Of a stretch of 64,000 bases of DNA, positions 39,989 through 64,000 are shown piece after piece. Source of the stretch: Malurus cyaneus samueli (taxonomy: Eukaryota > Chordata > Aves > Passeriformes > Maluridae); contig CM019214.1 in the NCBI GenBank assembly GCA_009741485.1, positions 9,332,543-9,396,542 on the forward strand, in the 5' to 3' direction. The position numbers and the translations under genes are program-made. The notes below the pieces were generated by a model, which saw only the letters and a list, made by a program, of their open reading frames with translations, was not told the origin of the DNA and searched no databases. Every line of letters starts with the position of its first letter. Position 1 is the stretch's first letter.

Positions 39989-40499
39989 CGGCTGGGTGAG
40001 GGATGGGGCTGACTCACCTTGTTCTGCCTCCAAAGCAAAGCTGAGGGCCCCACGGAGCACCAAGAGTTACCGCAGGTGAAGCGACAGCAAACACGGAGCA
40101 GGAAAGGCTTTCAGGCTGTTACAAACTTGGTGGGGTGTTTGAAACCCTGGCAAACCAAACGTGGGCTGAGAGCGTGAGGCTGCGCTTGTGAGGTGATCTG
40201 CAGCTGTAGGAATGATCCTGGGAAAGGGTTTTGTGGATTCCCCCAGCCCGACCCGCCTGCTCCACCTCTCCTGCTGCGCTCACAAGACAGGCTGAGAGCG
40301 CTCGGGCGGCAGTGGTTCCTTCCCTCCGAGAGCTCTTGTTTACCATTAAATAACCTTGAAGCCGGAGAGGCTGCTTTGTGTCCGCAGAGCCGTGCGCTGC
40401 CTGAGCCGCTGGTTTCCCCGGAATTACACACCCTCCTTTCTCCGGCGTTTCCCAGCACACGGAGCCGCTGCCTCCCGCTACCCGGGGCCCTGACTCCCA

Positions 40500-40565
40500 G
40501 ACTTACTAAGCACCTTTTTGCTGCAGCCTATTTGCATCTCTTTGTTGATTTTGCTAATCAGGCTC
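40500..40565. promoter_or_regulatory. Candidate regulatory module: octamer next to a SOX core and an inverted TGATT pair
   Basis: ATTTGCAT (40530-40537) is followed two bases later by CTTTGTT (40540-40546). TGATT (40546-40550) and AATCA (40556-40560) then form an inverted pair. The POU and SOX sites are adjacent, but not in the orientation of the classic SOX2-OCT4 composite. The block is flanked by CpG-containing sequence (40300-40500). Confidence 0.35.
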
Positions 40566-43019
40566 GCTCCTGAGCCTTTGAAAACAGCAGTGCTCCAAGG
40601 CACTCGGTCTCTTTGGGCATGGCAGCCATTTCAGGAGAGGTAACCCCTTGGGGACCGGGGGGTTTGGTCACCTGGGTGTTTCGGGCCGTGTTGGGAGCAC
40701 CAGCTGGTGGATGGGCAGAGCATCCCGCTCTCGGAGGGGGTTACCCGACTTTCTGAGCCAAGGTGATGCCACACTGCCACCAAAAGGGCAACAATTCCCT
40801 GCCTGTCCCTGACCCCTTGCCCTGCTCCCAGACCCAGGCAGCAATGCCTTTGCCCTTGCAGGGTCTGGGTGATCTCCCACTCTGCACCCACCCACCCAGA
40901 GGGGCTGCTGGGTCTTAGTGAGTCCAACCAGCCCATGTGGGGGCATTCCCGTGTGCTGAGCTGGCATTGCAGGGAGGTGCCTCAAACCCCCAGGTGCTCA
41001 CAGCTGCCAGTGGGTAGCACAGGTAGGGTCCCTGGGCTGGGGAAGCAGAGTTTTGCAGGGCAGCCACCCATGACATGGAGCTAGGGGACAGCAGGATGAA
41101 CTACTCTGGAAACCAGCTCCATCCCTTGCTTAACTCTGCCCATGGGATGCCCATTCAGAGAGAAGAATTACATTTGTGTAGACTGGCAGGTCACACACAG
41201 ATGTGATATTTACCCTAACATGCCATGGAATGGGGAGATAAGATACCCAGCTTCAAGCTATTTGCTCCCTCGGTGTTTTGTGCCATCAGTTCCAGCATCT
41301 CAGCAAGGGAGCCCAAGCCAGCCCCTCTGAGTGGTCAGACACCAAATGCCCATCGGATTCCTGTGGTGATGGAGGGAATTCTCCTCAACCAGCACCCACA
41401 GACCATGACACGACACGTGGCAGTGGCAGCCCACGTCTCCCCAGTGCCAGGGCTGGGCTCTGTGGTCACCAGCACAGTCTGAGAGCAGCCAGGCCAGGCT
41501 GTCACAGAAGAGTCCCTTCGGCACATGTTGGCTCCAGCACTGAATTTGCATACTGTATTTGCCAAGGGTTATTAGTGTTGATCAGCTGTTAAATAATCTG
41601 CCCTTTTCATTTCAGGAGGCCTGTCAGGACTTGCCTTCATGTAGGCTTTACTGAAACGAGTTTTATGGCACACTGGAAAAGGGTTTTCATTAGGTAGCCT
41701 TTTCCTTGAAATTTCGACAGCTACAAATACTAAACACTGTCTCTGACATCACGAGCATCTGCCACATGGGTTGCCTAACTCTTTGCATCCTCAGTGTGTG
41801 GAAAAGCCTGCAGCCACAGAGCAGTGGAAATCGGGCTGCAGTCCCACTGGCACTCCTCACTGTGCCAAGAAAAGGCTGGAGCCAGGAGATGAAGATAAAA
41901 GCAGATCCCACATAAGAAAATGAAATTATCCCCTCCTGGAAAAGGGCTCTGTGAGCTTGCTGTACACAGGTTTTAAAAACAGCCTCTGCACCTGCAGGGA
42001 TAGAGTCTTTGGGGTGACTTATCATTGTGTTTCAGCATCCTTGGTTTTACCTGTGTTTCTCAGGGCCATACACCCTTTGCCAGAATTAATTAATTAGCCA
42101 GAAACAGGAGCTCCAGAGCCCAGGGAGGCTGGGAGCACAGGCCAGTGGTTCAAAGGGGGTGGCTTGTGACTCACAAGGAAACAGCAGGATGGGGTAAGAA
42201 CTGCATTTCGTGGTTAGGCAACACGGTCGAAGACTCTGGAGAGTCAGGTCAGGGAGAAACCTCACTTCAGGACTGAGGGGAACTGCAATAACCAGCTGGT
42301 TTCACACATCTAATTATGCCCACTACTCTACAAATTTTTTTAAGAGTTGGAAGGGAAAGAAAAATGTGGATGTAGTAGTAGGGATCTGAAGAGGGAATTG
42401 TGGTGCAGACTGGATAGTCCTGAAGAGCCCAGCAGAAAACAAGTTGTGCTACTTTGCAGGCAAAGGACCTTCGCTGTTAGCAGCAAATGAACTAAAACAG
42501 GATGCAGGATGGCCCCTCATCCCCATCTCCCACTGCTCCCAGCTGCAGATTCTGGGTGCCTGGTGAACACCAAGGGCATTTCACCACGGTTCCTTCAGCA
42601 CGGGGAAGGAAAGGCACGGTGCTGGGGGAGTTTGCTGCCCACTGCCGTGCTGGGGGCACAGCTCTGCCTTCCTCCCCAGGGCTGAGCCCAAACTGGGGTC
42701 TGGGTGGCACCTCCAGGTGGTTTCTGCCTGCTGGCAGAGAGCAGGGGGGACAGGGAGGGCCCTGCAGAGATGACATGACCACATTTTCCTCTGGTAGGAT
42801 GAGAGGATGGCTGTGGGTACCTCAGCATGCTCAGGCTTCACTTTCTCTCCCACCACTCCTCTGGGAGAAGGAACAAAAGCAACTGTGAAAACCAACCAAT
42901 TTGACTGTAATGAACCATAAAACGTGGGATCAGCTCTCCACCTCTGGCTCACCTCACCAGCACAGTGGCTTGGCTGTGCCTTGCTGGTACTGCCTGTGTT
43001 ACGGTCATCAGGCAACAAA

Positions 43020-43400
43020 GCCAGCATTTAGGATTGATTAATTGACTTGTACATTAAATAGGTATTTGTGCTCGATTATTGGCAGGTTTGTTAATGGATT
43101 ACTATTAAAACAATTGTGATATTTTAAATTACATGTTATTTTATAGATGCACATTTACTTAAAAAAAGAGCGCCCCTTGCATCTATTAACATATTAAAAA
43201 GAAAATAAAACATTCAGGCTGTTATAATGCACAATGTGGCATTACTCTGGGTGCTTCCTAAGCTAGGGAAATCTTATTTGTTTAATAATAAGTTAGCCAT
43301 GAATATGCAAATCTGCATCAGTGCAGTACCTCACTGCTGTCACTATTAATGAGTTGCAAATTAATGTGACAACAAAAGGAAAATCTATTTAGTGACAGAT
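43020..43400. promoter_or_regulatory. Candidate conserved enhancer-like block, AT-rich with octamer and TAAT motifs
   Basis: About 380 bp of unusually AT-rich, non-repetitive sequence sits inside GC-richer flanks. It holds an exact octamer ATGCAAAT at 43305-43312 and many TAAT/ATTA homeodomain cores (GATTAATTGAC, GGATTACTATTA, TTTAATAATAAG, GAGTTGCAAATTAATG). It has no open frame. Composition and motif density resemble vertebrate developmental enhancers, but function is inferred only. Confidence 0.4.
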
Positions 43401-44253
43401 TTGTGGTTCATACCTGGCTCAAGAGAGCAACCGTCTACAGTCACGTCAGTCTGCTGGAGGAAAATGTGCACATGGCGTGGACGAGGTTTTCTCCAGGACT
43501 GGCAAACCAGAAACAGGCAGCAGCTCTCTGCACCCCAAGGGCAGAAGGCAGTGCTGATCCTGATGATCCATCACACTAAACTTGCAGGAAAATAGGAATA
43601 TCCCCTTCACTGAGCAGTCAGGGGGAGCACATGCAAAACACACTAATGGCTGAAATGCAGAACTAGCAAGACTGATGCACATGGACATCATGGTGGAGTA
43701 TTTAGAACTTCATCTTCTTCAGATCTCTTTGGGGATTTTTGCCCCTGACACCGCTTCAAGTGAAATTTGGTTTCCTATCTCCTTCTCCTGCTCCTCCTTC
43801 CAGCAGACATGCAGTGGTGAATGAGCACATTCAGAAAAGATCTAATTTGTGTCTTCACAATTACGGCGCTCAACTTTTCTGTCTTGTGTGGTGGTGCCAA
43901 GCCCTCTCCTACCCGCACTGGACTCATGCTGAAATGACAATATGTTCTGCAAACAACTGCTTTTCCAATTACCTTGGGTCTGTGCACATTTAAAGTAATA
44001 ATGTGTGCCTTTTCCTTGTGCAAACTGATGGTGCTGAATGTTTACCAGCAGCCTCACAGAGCCTGGGAATGCCAGCTGCCTGCATCTACCGCTCCCTGAC
44101 ACCTTGTTCACAAATGATGACTGTCATCTATAGTTTCATTATTTAGCACAGAAATTCAGGGAAGAGTCACTTTCAAAGTCTTTTGATTCATGGGAGTGAG
44201 CTTGACTCCTCGGAGCAGTTTTAAAAATAATTTCCATTCTGCTCCTGCAAACT

Positions 44254-44372
44254 AGAATCATAGAATCATTAAGGTTGGAAAAGACCTCCAAGACCATCAG
44301 GTCCAAAGGTAAGCCCAGCACTGATAAATCCACCATGAAGCCATGTGCCTGAGCACCACATTTACACTTCCT
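44254..44372 (-). mobile_element. CR1 LINE fragment, 3' end
   Basis: The plus strand reads AATCATAGAATCATTAAGG, then TTGGAAAAGACCTCCAAG and ACCATCAGGTCC, continuing through CCCAGCACTGATAAATCCACC to CCATGTGCCTGAGCACCACAT. This is the reverse complement of the avian CR1 3' end: its terminal short (ATTCTATG)-type repeat sits at the left, and CR1 3' UTR sequence follows. The element therefore lies on the minus strand. It is about 120 bp, severely 5'-truncated as most CR1 copies are, and non-coding. The sequence is fairly well preserved, which suggests moderate age. Confidence 0.9.
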
Positions 44373-46994
44373 CTGACCCTTGCTTGCCACTCATTGCATC
44401 AGTGTCCTTGGCACAAAGCTCCAGCTCAGCCACCACAGCAAAGCAGAAGAAATGGGAAGAGTGGCTGGAGGGAGAAATGACCCGAACAGGAAACTCCCAG
44501 GGCTGACCCCACTCTGCAGAACTCTTGGGTAAGGCAGGAAGGCAAAGGAGGGGTTCAATGTTTTTGTCCTCAGCAGCATCACTTCTCTCAGGGGAAACCT
44601 TGCAGCACTGCCTGTGGCTTCCCCTGAGCCTCCCTGCCAGGCAGCCAGCCTGGAACTGGGTATTCCCTGGGATTTCCCAACCAGCAATGAGTAAAAATTT
44701 GACAAATGAGCTCTTTTTAGTGAGGCTCATCTTCCTGCTCCTGCTGGAAATAGGGTTTTTCCCTATTGCACCAGTGGCTGTCCAGCACCTCCATTGGGCA
44801 GCACAGACCCCCAGCCAGGCAAATCCCAGTGATAAGCAGGGGAAAATCAAGGCAACACCTTGGTTTTGTCCGCAGCACAGCATCAACACCACGCTTTCAG
44901 AAGGCAAAAAACCAGGATCAGCAGGGTTTTACCATCCCCAAAGGCTGCGTTTCCATTTCCTTATTTTTTTTATTAACCTGGAGCAAAGCCAGCGGCGTGA
45001 AGCAAGCATCTTCGGCCCAAGGAGGATGCACAGGAAAGCGCTTTAAAGGAGAGCGGTGTGAGATCAGAAACTGAACCGCTGAGCACAGTCCCCACGCCGG
45101 CTGGGGCTCGCTCAATTCCAGCTCCACAGGATCCAGACAGTCCCAGCGCTGGGCAGTGTTTCCCTCCCTGCCTGTCACCAATCACTCCCTGCTGGCTCGC
45201 TGCCACCTTTCCTCTCTCCCAAGGTAACTCTCCCCTGGGCTTTGCCTCCTGCAAAACCACGCCTGCATCCAGCCTCTGCTGTGACAGCCTCTCCCAAAAC
45301 ACCCAGCACAGGGGCAGCCACCCAGCCTCATTGCTGCTTCACTGAACCCTCAGTGCTCCCTCCAGCACCCTCGCTCAGCAAAGTCCCTTTGAAAAAGCAC
45401 ATCCCAGAGCATAAAACGGTTCCGCTATGTCAGGGGACAGCGCTGGGATCAGGTGTTCCCTGCCACGACCCTATTTTTAGAGCGCAGCCGCCCGGGGCAG
45501 GCACAGGCACTCGCATTACAGCAGCATGAGGCTGTTCCTGTATTTGAGCAGCAGGCAGGAGCCAGGAGGAGGGGGCCCGACTGTACCGGGGGAGCCAGGG
45601 CAAAGCTGACACAGCAGAGATGCTGCGGGAACACGTGCTCGGGATTCTTTGAGGAGGAGCTGGCCAAAAGCGGAAGCCACATCAATCTTTTGCTTGCCCC
45701 AGGGGCTCAGCGAGATGCGAGGTTGTCTGCCACACACCCCAGGAAGCGGCACGAAGCTGATTTATACCATGCAAGCATCGTACAGCTGATCAGATAAAGG
45801 TGTCTGTAACAATTGCTTTTGATGCTCTCCCTCGCCCTAATTTTTCTGGCCCACCTCTTCTTTCTGGGGAAATCGGGGTGAAAGCAGCTGGCACTGGAGA
45901 GGAGGAATGTCTGTGTTTCAGTTCCTTGCAAAGCTGGAGACCGTGTTAGAATGAAATCCAGCACGCACACGTAAGCTGTGCAAGACAGACCATCACCCTC
46001 CTCACCCAAAGACTGGAAAATTGGTGTAGGTAGATGTGAAGGACTAAAAACTCCCTGTGCCGTGCAGAAATGGGACTTCAGCTTCCAGCAGCAGACAGCT
46101 TTTGGACTCTTCTTTCACCTCTTGGCTCAGTTACAAAACCACCCTAGCCAGGGCAACAGTCCCAGTGTAAAGGCACAGAATACAAACTGGTCAAAGACTC
46201 ACCTGTAACACACCACGTGAGGCAGCAGCTCCGAATCCTTCCCCCCAGTGCACCTTCAGAAATGAGGAACTGCTCTCCCTTACCTTCAGCCTGCAGCACT
46301 GAGAACGTTTTCCCAGATGCTTTTCCCAGACTGACCAGGTGCTCTGCTCAAGCCCCTTCTGGTGAGGTCCTGCCCTTGTCAGAAGAGCAGGGTGGTTTGA
46401 ACATCCCAGAAACAATTGGCTATCATAGAATATACAACTGAAAACAGCCCCAAAGCAAAGATCAGCAGTCTGGGTTCACAGCAAGAACTTCCTTCCACAG
46501 GAGAGCACAGCCAGGCCCTGCAGAGAGGGTCTACCCAAGCAAGCCCTGAGAGCCCAGCCTCGTAGATGCAAGTTCCCAGGCAGTGCAAAAGTGACATTCT
46601 GGTCACAGTCCCTTTAGATCCCACCAAACTGTGCTCATAGCTTAATGCTCCACATTAAAACCAAAGCATTTCCCCTGGCAGTAATCTACTTCCCTCTGCA
46701 GACTCCACAGAAAAGAGAATTCCGCCAATGAAAACTAAAAGGATGGAAAACGACTGAACCTATCTGCAATTCTTTAGCTAAAAGGTGGTGCAGAAAGCAT
46801 TGTGAACACCATTTTTAAACCTCTGTCCCGCCTCTGATGTTGTCTTGGAACTTTGAATTTAGAAAGCCAATACAGATTGTACCCCAGATTTCATCAGCTG
46901 CTTGCCATCACCCTGCTCCACTTTGGAAATTACTTCATGAACATAAATGAGGTGAAGCTCATGTCACAACCAGGCATGGAGTCAACGTGAGTCA
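44373..46994. other. Intergenic, 3' flank of BCOR
   Basis: The stretch between the CR1 fragment and the BCOR polyadenylation region holds GC-rich sequence (44,500-45,800) with overlapping frames on both strands but none recognisable. An AT-rich block at 46630-46990 merges into the BCOR 3' UTR. No convergent gene was recognised. Confidence 0.75.
45600..45870. promoter_or_regulatory. Candidate conserved block 3' of BCOR
   Basis: GC-rich, CpG-containing sequence passes into a motif-rich stretch (GCTGATTTATACCATGCAAG, CAGCTGATCAGATAAAGG, ACAATTGCTTTTGATGC) about 1.2 kb beyond the BCOR polyadenylation signal. It has no gene-like frame. This is a visual judgement only. Confidence 0.25.
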
Positions 46995-47833
46995 CTTTAG
47001 CCTCTTCATTTCTCAACAGTTTTATTGCCTTTAAGAAAATTTTTGTAAAATATAAATACAAAGGCAGAAGATTTACTTACAAAGTTAAAACACAGATCTC
47101 AAACATAAACACACAATTCAGAAAATTTAGTTTATGTACAGTTTCAAGCAACTTCAACATATGTTAGTTTTTCAATATTTTACAAGGTACAGAAAAAATA
47201 GTTCAAAGTCTTCTTTAAATAAAGAGCATAAAATGTTTAAACATATATAAACAATCCGGTTTGATGTGTGAAAACTAAATTTCACAGCTTTTAAATTAGG
47301 ATATAAAAGTTCTTACAATTAGTTGATGCGTATGGATATGGTTTAATTTATATTACAAACTATTGAATTATATTCAATAGTGCTTACCTGGCCAAAGCAG
47401 GTAATTCTGTAAACAAAAAAAACGAAAATAATATCACCAAGTGCCTTACCGAATTCTATCTCCCAAACAAGCCACACGACTTTGATCACATCACCTAGAA
47501 AAAGTATGTTCTGTGTAATCAGTGCTTTGTATGAAACAAAGTCAATGTGTGTGGGTGTGTTCGTTAAAAAAAAAATGTGTTCCGAGTAATAACAAACTTA
47601 TCACAAAGCCTGTGTGCATTTAAAGAAACATTATATAACAATTTCGTAAAAACTGATTGAAGTTAAAAAAAAATTCTTCCAAAATCCATCCAACTGGAAT
47701 TCAGATCTCTTATATAAAGGAAAGCTATTTTCATATTTAATAGTGTCCTTTCTTTACAGAAACGATTTCATTTGAACACATATACATAAAGAAGTCGCTG
47801 TGTAGAGCGCTGTACATTAAATGGCCTGATGGT
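46995..47833 (-). other. BCOR: BCOR 3' untranslated region
   Basis: The 3' UTR runs from the stop codon to just past the AATAAA at 47026-47021, about 0.84 kb. The exact cleavage site is inferred as 10-30 nt past the signal. It is strikingly AT-rich compared with the flanks and has no coding potential. One Pumilio-type element, TGTACATA, occurs on the transcript strand (complement of 47133-47140). There are several A/U runs and ATTAAA-like hexamers (for example near 47344 and 47737) that could act as weak alternative signals. Confidence 0.85.
47021..47026 (-). terminator. BCOR: BCOR polyadenylation signal AATAAA
   Basis: The plus strand reads TTTATT, so the transcript strand carries a canonical AATAAA about 810 nt past the stop codon. 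On the transcript strand a GU-containing stretch including GGTTGTG follows some 40-50 nt downstream, as expected of a downstream element. It is the only canonical AATAAA I found between the stop codon and the end of the AT-rich block. Confidence 0.8.
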
Positions 47834-63984
<16,151 letters not shown>

Positions 63985-64000
63985 CTGTCAAAGCCATGAG

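Larger units (their letters stand above)
25751..44253. other. Intergenic, no gene supported
   Basis: This 18.5 kb holds only short repeats and candidate regulatory blocks, listed separately where specific. Other unique AT-rich blocks that look conserved by composition are near 30130-30250, 31920-32140, 33280-33490, 39240-39320 and 39540-39830. The longest frame (222 codons, plus strand, 35956-36624) has no domain resemblance and is matched by frames on the other strand. Confidence 0.75.

Noticed and set aside
46420..46460. ATCATAGAATATACAAC as a possible CR1 end
   Set aside because: Only the ATCATAGAAT word resembles CR1. The following sequence does not continue the element.
44373..46994. 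Search for a convergent gene or CpG-island promoter next to the BCOR 3' end
   Set aside because: CpG density rises around 45,400-45,760, but I found no first exon, initiator or downstream coding exons on the plus strand.

Overview
The window is vertebrate and almost certainly avian nuclear DNA. Coding sequence is sparse and split by introns with canonical GT/AG splice sites. A CR1 retrotransposon 3' end of the kind common in bird genomes lies at about 44,254-44,372. No bacterial, viral or organellar gene organisation is visible. The only protein-coding gene I can support is the 3' part of BCOR (BCL6 corepressor), on the minus strand, filling the right-hand quarter of the window and running off its right edge.

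Right part (about 46,995-64,000): six BCOR coding exons, in transcription order 63,984-63,715, 57,910-57,744, 50,977-50,832, 49,722-49,645, 49,432-49,282 and 48,128-47,834. They join in phase to a 368-residue C-terminal segment. It holds a proline-rich linker, three ankyrin repeats, an acidic linker and the C-terminal PUFD domain. A stop codon is followed by an AT-rich 3' UTR and one clear AATAAA signal (minus strand, 47,026-47,021). In other vertebrates this C-terminus docks BCOR to the Polycomb RING-finger protein PCGF1 in the non-canonical PRC1.1 complex, so this part of the gene encodes the Polycomb-assembly end of a transcriptional corepressor.

Left and middle part (1 to about 46,990): about 47 kb with no exon, tRNA, rRNA or gene-sized ORF that I can defend. 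This fits the gene-poor region known on the 3' side of BCOR in other amniotes. Its open reading frames are short, mutually overlapping and compositionally biased, so I treat them as chance. What can be supported there is: one CR1 fragment; a possible second CR1 remnant inside BCOR intron 1; two long A-tracts that may mark retroposed sequence (13,870 and 22,821); a TTTGGG hexamer run; a C-rich CTGCCC-type array; several short tandem repeats; and a set of AT-rich, motif-dense or CpG-retaining blocks that look like conserved regulatory DNA. The last group is a judgement by eye, because no alignment was available.

I did not find a new multi-gene system. The observations most worth checking are the possible processed retrocopy ending at 13,898, the candidate enhancers near 38.4, 40.5, 43.2 and 51.6 kb, and the C-terminal tail of this BCOR, which differs from the mammalian tail as I recall it.
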